Shown here piece after piece: positions 35,675 to 44,933 of a stretch of 64,000 nucleotides of DNA. The notes below the pieces were generated by a model. That model had not been told where the DNA came from. It worked only from the letters and a program-made list of their open reading frames with translations, and did not search any database. A program made the translations under genes and the position numbers. This DNA comes from Amycolatopsis sp. CA-126428 (GTDB taxonomy: Bacteria; Actinomycetota; Actinomycetes; Mycobacteriales; Pseudonocardiaceae), in assembly GCF_002904335.1 (NCBI RefSeq), contig NZ_PPHF01000030.1:1-64000 (forward strand), given 5' to 3'. Position 1 is the stretch's first letter. Each line of letters opens with the position of its first letter.

Positions 35675-35977
35675 ATGCACCTCAGCCCGCAGGAGCGCGA
35701 CAAGCTGCTCATCCACGTGGCGGCCGACGTCGCGCGGAAGCGGCTGGACCGCGGCGTCCGGCTCAACTACCCCGAGGCGGTCGCGCTCATCACCGACCAC
35801 GTCCTCGAAGGCGCCCGCGACGGCCGCACGGTCAGTGACCTGGTGGCCAGCGGCCGGAGCGTGCTCTCCCGTGCGCAGGTGCTGGACGGCGTGCCCGAAA
35901 TGGTCGACTCCGTGCAGGTCGAGGCCACGTTCCCGGACGGCACGAAGCTCGTCACCGTGCACGACCCGATCGTGTGA
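35675..35977 (+). CDS. ureA: Urease subunit gamma
   Basis: 100-residue structural subunit of the nickel urease that hydrolyses urea to ammonia and CO2. The full family length is present, [27 protein letters not shown] to the VTVHDPIV ending. It is the first gene of ureABCFGD. A 76-base gap holding a perfect 46-base palindrome separates it from ureB, which is unusual because the later ure genes overlap. Confidence 0.97.
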   Translation: MHLSPQERDKLLIHVAADVARKRLDRGVRLNYPEAVALITDHVLEGARDGRTVSDLVASGRSVLSRAQVLDGVPEMVDSVQVEATFPDGTKLVTVHDPIV

Positions 35978-35984
35978 CCCACCC

Positions 35985-36030
35985 GTCGTGAGTGGTAAGG
36001 CGGGTTCTAACCCGCCTTACCACTCACGAC
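35985..36030. repeat. Perfect 46-base palindrome between ureA and ureB
   Basis: Arms of 22 bases (35985-36006 and 36009-36030) pair without a mismatch around CT; each arm begins GTCGTGAGTGGTAA. A diverged copy with the same length, centre and first 14 bases occurs at 60213-60258. In this place it could attenuate the urease transcript or protect mRNA ends. Confidence 0.9.
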
Positions 36031-36053
36031 CCCACCCGGAGGACAGGAGCTGC

Positions 36054-36359
36054 ATGCGCCCTGGCGAGATCATTCCCGGCGACGAGCCGGTCGAGCTGAA
36101 CCCCGGCCGCGCGCGCGTCCGGCTGCTGGTGCGGAACCTCGGCGACCGGCCGGTGCAGGTCGGCTCGCACTACCACTTCGCGGCCGTGAACCCGGGCCTC
36201 GAGTTCGACCGGGACGCCGCCCGCGGCCACCGGCTCGACGTGCCCGCCGGGACGTCGGTGCGGTTCGAACCCGGCGTGGAACGGGAAGTCGATCTCGTTC
36301 CCCTGGCCGGGGCTCGCCGCGTCCCCGGGCTGCGGTCCGAATTCGCGGGGGAGTTCTGA
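36054..36359 (+). CDS. ureB: Urease subunit beta
   Basis: 101-residue subunit, starting [19 protein letters not shown], with the conserved [15 protein letters not shown] and RRVPGLR-type ending seen in UreB. The ATG at 36054 has GGAGGACAGGAG upstream; a longer in-frame ORF from 35835 is a shadow of ureA. Its stop lies one base before the ureC start. Confidence 0.96.
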   Translation: MRPGEIIPGDEPVELNPGRARVRLLVRNLGDRPVQVGSHYHFAAVNPGLEFDRDAARGHRLDVPAGTSVRFEPGVEREVDLVPLAGARRVPGLRSEFAGEF

Positions 36360-36360
36360 A

Positions 36361-38076
36361 ATGCCGCAGATCGACCGCGAGCGTTACGCCGAGCTGTTCG
36401 GCCCGACCACCGGCGACCGGATCCGGCTCGCCGACACCGACCTGCTGATCGAGGTCACCGAAGACCGCTCGATGGGCCCCGGCGGCTCGGGCGACGAGGT
36501 GCTCTTCGGCGGCGGCAAGGTCATCCGCGAGTCCATGGGCCAGGGGATGGCGACCCGGGCCGAGGGCGCGCCCGACCTGATCATCACCGGCGCGGTGATC
36601 CTCGACCACTGGGGCGTCGTCAAGGCCGACGTCGGCGTGCGCGACGGCCGGATCGTCGGCATCGGCAAGGCCGGCAACCCGGACACGATGGACGGCGTCG
36701 ACGCAGGCCTGGTCATCGGGCCGTCCACCGAGGTGCTGTCCGGCAACGGCAAGATCCTCACCGCGGGCGGCATCGACTGCCACGTCCACTTCATCTGCCC
36801 GCAGCTGGTCGACACCGCGCTGGCCGCCGGGCTGACCACTTTGGTCGGTGGCGGCACCGGCCCGAACGAGGGCACCAAGGCCACGACCGTCACGCCCGGC
36901 GCGTGGAACCTCGGCCGGATGCTGTCCGCCATGGACGGTTACCCGGTGAACGTCCTGTTGCTGGGCAAGGGGAACACCGTCCGGCACGAGGCGCTGCGCG
37001 AGCAGCTGGCGGCGGGCGCGGGCGGGTTCAAGCTCCACGAGGACTGGGGCACCACCCCGGCGGCGATCGACGCCTGCCTGACCGTCGCCGACGAAGCCGG
37101 CGTCCAGGTGGCCATCCACACGGACACGCTGAACGAGGCCGGCTTCCTGGAATCCACTGTGGACGCCATCGGCGGCCGCTCGATCAACGCGTACCACACC
37201 GAAGGGGCCGGCGGCGGGCACGCGCCGGACATCATCCAGGTCGTCTCGCTGCCGAACGTGCTGCCGTCGTCGACCAACCCGACCCGCCCGCACACGGCCA
37301 ACACCCTCGACGAGCACCTCGACATGCTGGTGGTCTGCCACCACCTCAACCCGTCGGTGCCCGAGGACCTCGCCTTCGCCGAGAGCCGGATCCGGCCGAC
37401 CACGATCGCCGCCGAGGACGTGCTGCACGACATGGGCGCGATCTCGATGATGAGCTCCGACTCGCAGGCGATGGGCCGGATCGGCGAGGTGATCATCCGG
37501 ACCTGGCAGACCGCGCACGTGATGAAACGCCGTCGCGGCGCGCTGCCGGGCGACGGCTCGGCCGACAACCTGCGCGCACGTCGCTATGTCGCCAAATACA
37601 CGATCAACCCGGCCATCGCGCACGGCATGGAGACCGAGATCGGCTCGGTCGAGGTCGGCAAGCTCGCGGACCTGGTGCTGTGGGAGCCGAAGTTCTTCGG
37701 CGTCCGCCCGCACGTGGTGCTCAAGGGGGGCTTCCCGGCGTGGGCGGCGATGGGCGACGCGAACGCGTCCATCCCGACGCCGCAGCCGGTCATGGCGCGC
37801 CCCATGTTCGGGGCGAACATCGGGGCGGCACTGAGCCTGCACTTCGTCGCACCGTCCGCTTTGGACAGCGGCTTGCGCGAGACCTTCGGCATCACCCGGC
37901 CGCTGGTCGCGGTGTCGAACATGCGCGCGCGGACGAAGGCGGACATGGTGCTCAACGACACGACGCCGGACGTCCGCGTCGAGCCGGACAGCTTCGCGGT
38001 GCACGTCGACGGCGAGCTGGTCGAACCGCAGCCGGTGACGGAGCTGCCGATGGCGCAAAGGTACTTCCTCTTCTGA
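36361..38076 (+). CDS. ureC: Urease subunit alpha (catalytic)
   Basis: 571-residue catalytic subunit. All nickel ligands and active-site residues line up with the Klebsiella enzyme at a constant +7 offset: H141 and H143 (CHVHFICP), carbamylated K224 ([10 protein letters not shown]), H253, H279, catalytic C326-H327 of the flap (VCHHLNPS) and D367. Nothing is missing, so the enzyme should be active. The TGA is shared with the ureF ATG (TGATG). Confidence 0.98.
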   Translation: MPQIDRERYAELFGPTTGDRIRLADTDLLIEVTEDRSMGPGGSGDEVLFGGGKVIRESMGQGMATRAEGAPDLIITGAVILDHWGVVKADVGVRDGRIVGIGKAGNPDTMDGVDAGLVIGPSTEVLSGNGKILTAGGIDCHVHFICPQLVDTALAAGLTTLVGGGTGPNEGTKATTVTPGAWNLGRMLSAMDGYPVNVLLLGKGNTVRHEALREQLAAGAGGFKLHEDWGTTPAAIDACLTVADEAGVQVAIHTDTLNEAGFLESTVDAIGGRSINAYHTEGAGGGHAPDIIQVVSLPNVLPSSTNPTRPHTANTLDEHLDMLVVCHHLNPSVPEDLAFAESRIRPTTIAAEDVLHDMGAISMMSSDSQAMGRIGEVIIRTWQTAHVMKRRRGALPGDGSADNLRARRYVAKYTINPAIAHGMETEIGSVEVGKLADLVLWEPKFFGVRPHVVLKGGFPAWAAMGDANASIPTPQPVMARPMFGANIGAALSLHFVAPSALDSGLRETFGITRPLVAVSNMRARTKADMVLNDTTPDVRVEPDSFAVHVDGELVEPQPVTELPMAQRYFLF

Positions 38077-38756
38077 TGGACCTCTCGGCGCTGATCCTCG
38101 CGGACTCCCGCTTCCCCGGCGGCGGGCACGTCCACAGTGGCGGGTTGGAGGAAGTCGTCTCCCGCCGCCTGGTGACGTCGGTTCGCGACCTGCCGGGATT
38201 CCTTTCCGGACGGTTGCGGACGGCGGGATTCCTGGCAGCGGTTTTCGCCGCTGCTTCGGCACATGCCGCCGCGCGTTCTGTCCCACCTGGACATTGGTCG
38301 CGGTTGGACGCCGAGCTGGACGCGCGGACGCCGTCACTCGCTCAGCGAGAAGCTTCGCGGGCGCAGGGGCGAGGGACCGCACGAGCCGGGCGGATCGCTT
38401 GGCCTTCTCCCGTCCTGGATTCGCTGCTGACCGAGACGCCACGGCCGCACCATTCGATCGTGCTGGGCGCGCTTTCCGGCGTCGCGGGTGGTTCGCCGGA
38501 TGACGCCGCGATGGCGGCCGCGTACCTGTCGGTCAGCGGGCCGGCGAGTGCCGCGGTGCGGTTGCTGGGGCTGGACCCCTTCGCCGTCAATGCCGTTGTC
38601 GCGCGGCTGGATCTGCGTTCGGTTTGTTCGGACGCGGCCGCCGTGGCGGGTGACGACCCGGCGGCGCTGCCGTCGCCGGGGTCGCCCGCGTTGGATCTGT
38701 TCGCCGAGGCCCACGCCCGGCACCACCAGGAAGAGGTGCGTCTCTTTGCCAGCTGA
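38076..38756 (+). CDS. ureF: Urease accessory protein UreF
   Basis: 226-residue helical chaperone that recruits UreG and UreD to the urease apoprotein for nickel insertion. Family features include [23 protein letters not shown] at the N-terminus and the C-terminal [11 protein letters not shown] tail. The ATG overlaps the ureC stop by one base. It overlaps ureG by about 11 bases. Confidence 0.92.
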   Translation: MDLSALILADSRFPGGGHVHSGGLEEVVSRRLVTSVRDLPGFLSGRLRTAGFLAAVFAAASAHAAARSVPPGHWSRLDAELDARTPSLAQREASRAQGRGTARAGRIAWPSPVLDSLLTETPRPHHSIVLGALSGVAGGSPDDAAMAAAYLSVSGPASAAVRLLGLDPFAVNAVVARLDLRSVCSDAAAVAGDDPAALPSPGSPALDLFAEAHARHHQEEVRLFAS

Positions 38757-39435
38757 AGGCCACGGCCACGGGCACTTCCACGAGGTCAACTTCGACCCGG
38801 CGGCCGCCGAACCCGACCACTACGACGCGGCGCCCACCGCGGGCCGCGCGTACCGGATCGGCATCGGCGGCCCGGTGGGTTCGGGCAAGACGGCGCTCAC
38901 CGCGGCGCTCTGCCGCGCGCTGGGTGACGAGATCAACCTCGCCGTCGTCACGAACGACATCTACACGACCGAGGACGCGGACTTCCTGCGCCGCGCGGGA
39001 GTGCTGGACCCGGAGCGGATCGAGGCGGTGCAGACCGGTGCCTGCCCGCACACCGCGATCCGCGACGACATCACCGCGAACCTCGACGCCGTCGAACGGC
39101 TCGAGGAAAAGTTCCCGGACCTGGACCTGGTCATCATCGAGAGCGGCGGGGACAACCTGACGGCGGTGTTCAGCCGCGGCCTGGCGGACAGCCAGATCTT
39201 CGTGGTCGACGTGGCGGGCGGCGACAAGGTGCCGCGCAAGGGCGGCCCCGGCGTCACGACGGCGGACCTGCTGGTGATCAACAAGATCGACATCGCCCAC
39301 CTGGTCGGCGCGGACATGGCCGTGATGACGTCGGACGCGCACCGCATGCGGGGCTCGCTGCCGGTGATCACGCAGTCGCTTGTGGACACTCCGGACGCGC
39401 CCGACGTGGCCGGCTGGGTCCGTTCCCTGCTGTGA
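38746..39435 (+). CDS. ureG: Urease accessory GTPase UreG
   Basis: 229-residue GTPase that powers nickel delivery. P-loop GGPVGSGKT, metal-site CPH in [20 protein letters not shown] and the NKID guanine motif are visible. The N-terminus is His-rich ([10 protein letters not shown]), which may bind nickel; this matters because ureE, the usual nickel store, is absent from the cluster. The only suitable start is the TTG at 38746, with AAGAGG about nine bases upstream; it lies inside the ureF end, implying coupling. Confidence 0.95.
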   Translation: MPAEGHGHGHFHEVNFDPAAAEPDHYDAAPTAGRAYRIGIGGPVGSGKTALTAALCRALGDEINLAVVTNDIYTTEDADFLRRAGVLDPERIEAVQTGACPHTAIRDDITANLDAVERLEEKFPDLDLVIIESGGDNLTAVFSRGLADSQIFVVDVAGGDKVPRKGGPGVTTADLLVINKIDIAHLVGADMAVMTSDAHRMRGSLPVITQSLVDTPDAPDVAGWVRSLL

Positions 39436-40151
39436 AGGCCCACGCCCGGTTGACCGCGTGCTTCGACGGCTCGCGCACGGTGTTGCGCGAGCTGCGTTCG
39501 ATGGCGCCGCTGACGCTGTTCCCGCGCCGGCGTTCCGGGGCGACGGCGGTGGTGCACCTGGTCAACTCGGCGACTTCCCCCTTGGGCGGCGACGACCTGC
39601 TGCTGTCCATCCACGTCGGGCCGGGGGCCGCGCTGCGCCTTTCCGGCGTCGCGGCGACGCTGGCTCTGCCCGGCCTGCACGGCGAGGAATCGTTGTCCAC
39701 TGTGGACGTTGTCGTGGAGCCAGGTGGGTCGCTGGAGTACCTGCCCGAGCCCACGGTGGTCACCGCACGCGCTCGGCACCGAGCGGTTTTCCGGGCTTCG
39801 CTGGCGTCGGATGCCTATCTGCACACGCGGGAGGTGCTGGTGCTGGGGCGGGCCGGGGAAAGGCCGGGTTCGCTGACGACTTCGTTGTCGGTCACGCGGG
39901 GTTCGGTGCCGGTGCTGCGCCAGACGCTTTCGGTGGGGGATGCGGGGTTGGACGGGAGCCTGGCCGTGCTGGCGGGGCGCCGGGTGCTGGCCACGGACCT
40001 GGTGGTCGGCGGGCCCGAGGAGCCGGCCGCTTCGGGTGAGTGGTGGTCGCGGAGCCCGCTCGCCGCCGGTGGCTCCCTGGTGACTTCCCTGGCTCCGGAC
40101 GCCGTCACGGCGATGAAGGGGCTGGCGGAGGCGGGAGCCGAGGCGTTCTGA
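39432..40151 (+). CDS. ureD: Urease accessory protein UreD/UreH
   Basis: 239-residue beta-rich chaperone that binds urease apoprotein together with UreF and UreG. The family's [24 protein letters not shown] start and [12 protein letters not shown] middle are seen. GTG start overlaps the ureG stop (GTGA). It ends the operon; a terminator with a T tract follows. Confidence 0.92.
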   Translation: MKAHARLTACFDGSRTVLRELRSMAPLTLFPRRRSGATAVVHLVNSATSPLGGDDLLLSIHVGPGAALRLSGVAATLALPGLHGEESLSTVDVVVEPGGSLEYLPEPTVVTARARHRAVFRASLASDAYLHTREVLVLGRAGERPGSLTTSLSVTRGSVPVLRQTLSVGDAGLDGSLAVLAGRRVLATDLVVGGPEEPAASGEWWSRSPLAAGGSLVTSLAPDAVTAMKGLAEAGAEAF

Positions 40152-40206
40152 GCAGCCCCCGTTTTCCACGCTACCGGGAGGGACCGACGGTTTCGGGTGC
40201 CCGAGT

Positions 40207-40256
40207 CCGTGAAGGCCACCTTGCAGGAGCCCCGCGAGGTGGCCTTCACGGCTTTT
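40207..40256 (+). terminator. Intrinsic terminator of the urease operon
   Basis: CCGTGAAGGCCACCT (40207-40221) pairs perfectly with AGGTGGCCTTCACGG (40237-40251) around a 15-base loop and is followed by CTTTT. It lies 55 bases after the ureD stop and 39 bases before the stop of the convergent lipase. Confidence 0.85.
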
Positions 40257-40294
40257 CCGCGACCGTGGGCGGCCCCCTGCGCCGCCCGCCGGGG

Positions 40295-41395
40295 TCAGAA
40301 CTTCGTGCCCAGCCAGGTCATCGCCACCGGGCCGCCGATCGAGACGCCGCCGATGTGTTCCAGCAGCGGGAACTCCTGCCACGTCACCGCCGCGCCCAGG
40401 GACCGCCAGCGGTCGCGCAACGCCGTTCCGACGCTGAACGGGATCAGCTCGTCCAGCGTCCCGTGGTACAGGTACACCGGCGGCTTCGGCGCGGTCGTGC
40501 CCAGGTAGTTCTCCGCCAGCCGGGCCTGCCAGTGCGGCTCGTGGATCGGGTCCGGCACCGTGACGAAGTCCCGCAGGTGCGCGAACGGTGCCGCCGCCCC
40601 CAGCTCGATCGTGCACGCCTTCGACACCCGGGCCACCGCCTCGCGGCCGCGGTCGTTGAGGATCGAGGCGAACGGCACGTCGGGGTACGCCGCCGCGAAG
40701 CCGGTGGCCGCGCCGAGGACCAGGCCGAACGCCGCGCCGCCGTCGTTGGCGGCGAACACCGCGTTCAGGTCCGCCGGAACCCCGCCCGCCGCGACTCCGA
40801 CCACGTTCAGCGAAGGCGCGTACGTGGCCTGCAGTTCGGCCGCCCACGCCGCGGCTTGGCCGCCCTGCGAGTAGCCGAACACGCCCACCGGGCCGGCCGG
40901 GGACAGCCCGGCGCCGGTCACCCGGGAAGCGGCCCGCGCCGCGTCGAGCACCGCCCGGCCTTCGGACTGCCCGACCGCGTACGTGTGCGGTCCCGGCGTG
41001 CCGAGCCCTTCGTAGTCGGTGACGACGACGGCCCAGCCCTGCGTCAACGCCTGCGCGAGCAGCGCGCTTTCGTTCTCGACGCCGTGGGCCAGGAGGTTCG
41101 AGGGCGCGCACTGGTCGCCGAGGCCGTGCGTGCCCACCGCGTACGTGATCAGGGGCCGCGGGCCGCCGCGCGTCCACGGTGCCGGGGGCACCAGCAGCGT
41201 GCCGGAGACGGCGTTCGGTTCGCCGGTCGCCGAGGTCGAGCGGTAGACGAGGTGCCAGGCCTTGACGGGCGCCGGGAAGGGGCCGACGAACACCGTTGTC
41301 GGCCGCTGTTCGAGGAGGACGCCCGGGTCCGCGTGCGCCGAAGGGGCGGCTGTCACGAACAGGAGCGCGACGGCGACCAGTAACCGACGAAGCAT
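40295..41395 (-). CDS. Secreted lipase, LIP family
   Basis: 366-residue exported alpha/beta hydrolase. Sec signal peptide (MLRRLLVAVALLFVTAAPSAHA). The LIP-type nucleophile elbow GYSQGGQAA, the HGTLDELIPFS Asp region and a C-terminal His (PLLEHIGG) make a full Ser-Asp-His triad. Similar to Candida-type secretory lipases found in actinomycetes. ATG at 41395 has CGGAGG upstream. Divergent from a TetR gene 89 bases away, which probably controls it. Confidence 0.9.
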   Translation of the reverse strand: MLRRLLVAVALLFVTAAPSAHADPGVLLEQRPTTVFVGPFPAPVKAWHLVYRSTSATGEPNAVSGTLLVPPAPWTRGGPRPLITYAVGTHGLGDQCAPSNLLAHGVENESALLAQALTQGWAVVVTDYEGLGTPGPHTYAVGQSEGRAVLDAARAASRVTGAGLSPAGPVGVFGYSQGGQAAAWAAELQATYAPSLNVVGVAAGGVPADLNAVFAANDGGAAFGLVLGAATGFAAAYPDVPFASILNDRGREAVARVSKACTIELGAAAPFAHLRDFVTVPDPIHEPHWQARLAENYLGTTAPKPPVYLYHGTLDELIPFSVGTALRDRWRSLGAAVTWQEFPLLEHIGGVSIGGPVAMTWLGTKF

Positions 41396-41484
41396 CGTTG
41401 CCTCCGGTGTTTGGTAATCAAGGTTTTCACAATTTAGCCGCACCCGGTAGGATCCGGCAATCCCTCAGAAGGAGGAGACACCCG

Positions 41485-42195
41485 TTGGCTCGCACGTACG
41501 GCGGCGTCGCACCCGAACAACGTCGCGCCGACCGCCGCGAGCGGCTGCTCACGGCCGGCCTCGAACTGTTCACCACCACCGGCTTCCGGCAGACGAAGAT
41601 CACCGAGGTCTGCGCTCGCGCCGGCGTGTCGACGCGGAACTTCTACGAGGAGTTCACCGGGAAGGAGGACGTGCTGCGCACCCTCCACGACCGGATCAAC
41701 AGCCTGGCGCTGGAGCACGTCACCGCCGCGCTCGACAAGGTCGCCGAGGCCGACGCCATGACCCGGATCGCCACGCTGCTCGACGTCTTCATCGACACGG
41801 TGACCGTGGACCCCCGGCTCCCGCGGCTCAACTACGTCGAAGCCGTCGGCGTCAGCGCGGAGCTCGAGGAGCAGCACCAGGTGTGGGTCGACCGCTGGGC
41901 GACCTTCATCGAGACGGAGGCGCGGCACGCGGCCGAGCGCGGCGCCGCGCCCGATCGCGACTACCGGCTGACGGCGATCGCCCTGGTCGGCGCGGCCACC
42001 GGGCTGCTGCGCGAGTGGCAGGCGCACGAGCCGCCGCTGCCGGTGGAGGACGTCGGCGCGGAGCTGCGCGCGCTGATGCTGGCGGCCATCATGCGGCCCG
42101 CAAAAATTTCGGAGATCCCAGGCAACCCCGGCGCACCCTCCGGCGTGGAACAGGCGAGCCGGGAGGGGGATCCGGGGGGACGCCGGCTCGCGTGA
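41485..42195 (+). CDS. TetR family transcriptional regulator
   Basis: 236-residue regulator with helix-turn-helix TKITEVCARAGVSTRNFYEEFTGKEDVL (about residues 34-61). TTG start at 41485 is supported by AGAAGGAGGAGA eight bases upstream and by the family-typical start ARTYGGVAPEQRRADRRERLL. Divergent from the secreted lipase gene. Its stop codon is inside the first arm of a 19-base-pair hairpin. The last 35 residues are Gly/Pro-rich and look like read-through tail. Confidence 0.87.
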   Translation: MARTYGGVAPEQRRADRRERLLTAGLELFTTTGFRQTKITEVCARAGVSTRNFYEEFTGKEDVLRTLHDRINSLALEHVTAALDKVAEADAMTRIATLLDVFIDTVTVDPRLPRLNYVEAVGVSAELEEQHQVWVDRWATFIETEARHAAERGAAPDRDYRLTAIALVGAATGLLREWQAHEPPLPVEDVGAELRALMLAAIMRPAKISEIPGNPGAPSGVEQASREGDPGGRRLA

Positions 42196-42237
42196 GGGCC
42201 CTTTCCCGGCAGCGGATTCCGGGAAAGGGCCCTCACG
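42191..42237. terminator. 19-base-pair hairpin overlapping the TetR stop
   Basis: CGTGAGGGCCCTTTCCCGG (42191-42209) and its exact complement (42219-42237) flank a nine-base loop. The TGA of the TetR gene is bases 3-5 of the first arm, and the hairpin ends five bases before the stop of the convergent permease, so it is likely a shared terminator. Confidence 0.85.
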
Positions 42238-42241
42238 GACA

Positions 42242-43924
42242 TCACGTGGTGCGGGCCGTCGGCAGGCCGAGCGCGACCGGGCCGGTCGTCTGGCACATGT
42301 CGTGGCAGGTGTTGTCGAGCGTGCAGCAGAGCGAGCAGATCGGGCCGTCCTGCTTCGCGCAGTCGGCGACGTCCGGCAGTTCGTACGGGTCGCCGCAGGC
42401 CGAGCAGGTGTGCGTGGCACGCAGATCGACGTCGGCGTCCGGGCCGGCGACCGTGTTCGGCCGGGCCAGGTAGTACTTGCCGCGGGTCGCCACCGCCAGG
42501 ACCGGCACCAGCGCGACCGCGATGACCAGCGCGAGCACCGGGCTGAACGCGGCCAGGAACGGCCCGAACGCGCCGAAGTACGCCGTGATCGACACCGCCG
42601 ACGCGACCACCATCGCGCCGAACCCGACCGGGTTGATCTTGTGCAGGTAGGCCCGCTTGAACTCGATGTAGCGCGGCGAGAGGCCCAGCGGCTTGGCGAT
42701 CACCAGGTCGGCGCAGACGGCGCCGATCCACGCGATGGCGACGTTCGAGTAGAAACCGAGGATCTTGTTCAGGAAGCCGAACGCGCCGAACTCCATCAGC
42801 GCGAGCGCGATCCCGCAGTTGACCAGCACGTACCAGACCCGGCCGGGGTGCTTGTGCAGCACGCGGGAGAAGAAGTTCGCGAACGACAGCGAGCCGGAGT
42901 AGGCGTTCGTCGTGTTGATCTTGATCTGCGAGACGACGACGAACAGCGCGGCGAACGTCAGCGCCACCGGCCCGAGGGCGGGTTTCACCGCTTCCAGGTA
43001 GGGCGCGATCGGCTCGAGCGCGTGCGTCTTCCCGACGACACCGAGGGCGAGGAACGCCAGCAGCGCGCCGCCGATCTGCTTCGCGGCCCCGAGGATCACC
43101 CAGCCGGGTCCGGCGGCGAGCACGGCGGCCCACCACGACCGCTTGTTCTCCGCCGTTTTCTCGGGCATGAACCGCAGGTAGTCGGCCTGTTCGCCGATCT
43201 GCCCGATCAGCGACAGCGCGACGCCCATGCCGAGGCCGAACCCGATCGCGGAGAACCCGGAGCCGGTGCCCTCGGTGCCGCCGAAGTGCGCGAACTCGGC
43301 GAACTTGCCGGGCTCCCGGACCAGCACGACGACGAACGGCAGCACCAGCCCGGCGAGCCACAGCGGCTGCGTCCAGGTCTGCATCTTCGCCACCGCGCCC
43401 ATGCCGTAGAGGGCGAAGGGCAGCACGATGAGCGTCGCCAGCAGGTAGCCGATGGGCAGCGGGATGCCGAGGGCGAGTTCGAACGCCTGGCCCATGATCG
43501 AGCCTTCGAGCGAGAAGAAGATGACGGTGAAGCTCGCGTACACGAGCGACGTCAGCGTCGACCCGAAGTAGCCGAAGCCGGCTCCGCGGGTCAGCAGGTC
43601 CATGTCCACTCCGGACTTCGCGCAGGCGGCCGCGATGGGCACGCCGGTGACGAAGATGACGACGGCCGCGGCGAGGATCGCCAGGACGCCGGAGGTGAAG
43701 CCGTAGGAGAGCACGATGCTGGCGCCGATCGCGAAGTCGGCGAGGTAGGCGATCCCGCCCAGCGCCGTCGTCGCGACGACGAACGGGGACCATTTCCGGA
43801 ACGAATGGGCGGCGAAGCGCAGTGAGTAGTCCTCGCGGTTCTCGTTCGCCGCGAGCGGGGCGTACTGGCGTTTCGGCTGGGAGCTTTCTTCGGCTTCTTC
43901 GGCGCTGGACAGGATCTCGGTCAT
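42242..43924 (-). CDS. NCS1 purine/cytosine permease-like transporter with cysteine-rich C-terminal tail
   Basis: 560-residue membrane protein with about 12 spans of the NCS1 family (cytosine, purine, allantoin and related substrates). Residues ~1-500 are the transporter (AYLADFAIGASIVLSYGF..., GQIGEQADYLRFMP, KINTTNAYSGSLSFANFFSR). After the last span, a cytoplasmic tail of about 50 residues carries eight cysteines in CSAC...C...ICSLCC...CHDMC, likely a zinc or Fe-S site. I recall similar modules in proteobacterial NCS1 permease-histidine kinase hybrids; here no kinase follows. Substrate unknown. ATG start with GGAGGCAGGC upstream. Confidence 0.85.
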   Translation of the reverse strand: MTEILSSAEEAEESSQPKRQYAPLAANENREDYSLRFAAHSFRKWSPFVVATTALGGIAYLADFAIGASIVLSYGFTSGVLAILAAAVVIFVTGVPIAAACAKSGVDMDLLTRGAGFGYFGSTLTSLVYASFTVIFFSLEGSIMGQAFELALGIPLPIGYLLATLIVLPFALYGMGAVAKMQTWTQPLWLAGLVLPFVVVLVREPGKFAEFAHFGGTEGTGSGFSAIGFGLGMGVALSLIGQIGEQADYLRFMPEKTAENKRSWWAAVLAAGPGWVILGAAKQIGGALLAFLALGVVGKTHALEPIAPYLEAVKPALGPVALTFAALFVVVSQIKINTTNAYSGSLSFANFFSRVLHKHPGRVWYVLVNCGIALALMEFGAFGFLNKILGFYSNVAIAWIGAVCADLVIAKPLGLSPRYIEFKRAYLHKINPVGFGAMVVASAVSITAYFGAFGPFLAAFSPVLALVIAVALVPVLAVATRGKYYLARPNTVAGPDADVDLRATHTCSACGDPYELPDVADCAKQDGPICSLCCTLDNTCHDMCQTTGPVALGLPTARTT

Positions 43925-44154
43925 GCCTGCCTCCGGGGGTGGTGGGGAACGCGCCGAAGGTAGGTGCTCGCTGTATCGATCCTGGTCCGGCGGGTAACGC
44001 GGGGGTTACAGCTTGTTGTCCTGTGGTTACGGGCAGGTGGCGCGGACGAGGTGGCGGGTGTCACCGTTCAGTGGGTTCCGCTGCCGCTCTTGAGGCCCTA
44101 ACGTGCGCAGGAGCCGAAGTGACAGCTGCCCCGACCGGGTACGGAGGTTTGGCG

Positions 44155-44832
44155 ATGATGCCGGAGATCGAGGACCAGGTGGAAGACGCCGTAGTGCGCC
44201 TGCCGGGAATGCGCGTCGCCTACGACGGCGCGGCGTTCGACGAATCCGCGCTGGCGGCCACCTGGACCGACCAGTTGCAAGGGTGGCTGAACCAGGCCGT
44301 GGCCGCCGGCATCGCCGAACCGAACGCGATGGTGCTGGCGACGGCGGACGCCGAAGGCCGCCCGTCGTCCCGGACGGTGTTGTGCAAGGGCCTCGACGAC
44401 CGCGGCGTGGTGTTCTACACGAACTACACGTCCTCGAAGAGCCACGACCTGACGGCGACGCGGTACGCGTCGGTGACGTTCCCCTGGTACGCGCTCCACC
44501 GCCAGGTCCACGTCCGCGGCGAGGTCGAGAAGGTCGGCGTCAAGGAGACGGCGGAGTACTGGGCCCAGCGCCCGCGCGGCTCGCAGCTGGGTGCGTGGGC
44601 GTCGCCGCAGTCCCGCGTGGTGGACGGCCGCCGGGCGCTGGAGAACGCGCTGCACGGAATCGAGCGGCGGTTCGCGGACGTCGAGCAGATCCCGGCCCCA
44701 CCGCACTGGGGCGGCTGGCGGATCCGCCCGGACCTGGTGGAGTTCTGGCAGGGCCGCGAAGACCGCATGCACGACCGGCTGCGGTACGTCCGCAACGACG
44801 ACGGGTGGAACATCGAGCGCGTGGCGCCGTGA
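44155..44832 (+). CDS. pdxH: Pyridoxamine 5'-phosphate oxidase
   Basis: 225-residue FMN enzyme that oxidises pyridoxamine- or pyridoxine-phosphate to pyridoxal phosphate. Conserved blocks: EPNAMVLATADAEGRPSSRTVLCKG (FMN-binding), YTSSKSHDL, FPWYALHRQVHVRG, RPRGSQLGAWASPQS and the C-terminal WGGWRIRPDLVEFWQGREDRMHDRLRY. The ATG at 44155 has GGAGG seven bases upstream; a GTG at 44119, also with an AGGAG site, is a real alternative that would add 12 residues. A terminator follows. Confidence 0.95.
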   Translation: MMPEIEDQVEDAVVRLPGMRVAYDGAAFDESALAATWTDQLQGWLNQAVAAGIAEPNAMVLATADAEGRPSSRTVLCKGLDDRGVVFYTNYTSSKSHDLTATRYASVTFPWYALHRQVHVRGEVEKVGVKETAEYWAQRPRGSQLGAWASPQSRVVDGRRALENALHGIERRFADVEQIPAPPHWGGWRIRPDLVEFWQGREDRMHDRLRYVRNDDGWNIERVAP

Positions 44833-44840
44833 TCTCGACG

Positions 44841-44871
44841 CCCTGAGGTTGCGGTCTGCGCAACCTCAGGG
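44841..44871 (+). terminator. Terminator of pdxH
   Basis: CCCTGAGGTTGCG (44841-44853) and its exact complement (44859-44871) flank a five-base loop, eight bases after the pdxH stop. No T tract. Confidence 0.8.
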
Positions 44872-44909
44872 CCGCTCACGGGCGACATAAATCACGCGAC
44901 CCCGGATAG

Positions 44910-44922
44910 TTAGCCCGGCTAA
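44910..44922 (+). promoter_or_regulatory. Palindrome in the promoter of the second MFS gene
   Basis: TTAGCC-C-GGCTAA is a perfect 13-base dyad overlapping a TAAGCT -10-like hexamer (44920-44925) nine bases before the GTG of the MFS gene. It differs from an iron box in centre spacing, so another repressor is more likely. Confidence 0.4.
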
Positions 44923-44933
44923 GCTGATGTGTC

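Noticed and set aside
36070-38442. Open frame of 790 codons opposite ureC
   Set aside because: Antisense to a gene whose catalytic residues are all intact; no domain or plausible start.
35675-40151. Missing ureE as evidence of a broken urease cluster
   Set aside because: Actinobacterial urease clusters often lack ureE, and the His-rich UreG N-terminus may compensate.
44910-44922. Second MFS promoter palindrome as an iron box
   Set aside because: TTAG and CTAA are separated by five bases instead of one, so the fit to the DtxR/IdeR consensus is poor.
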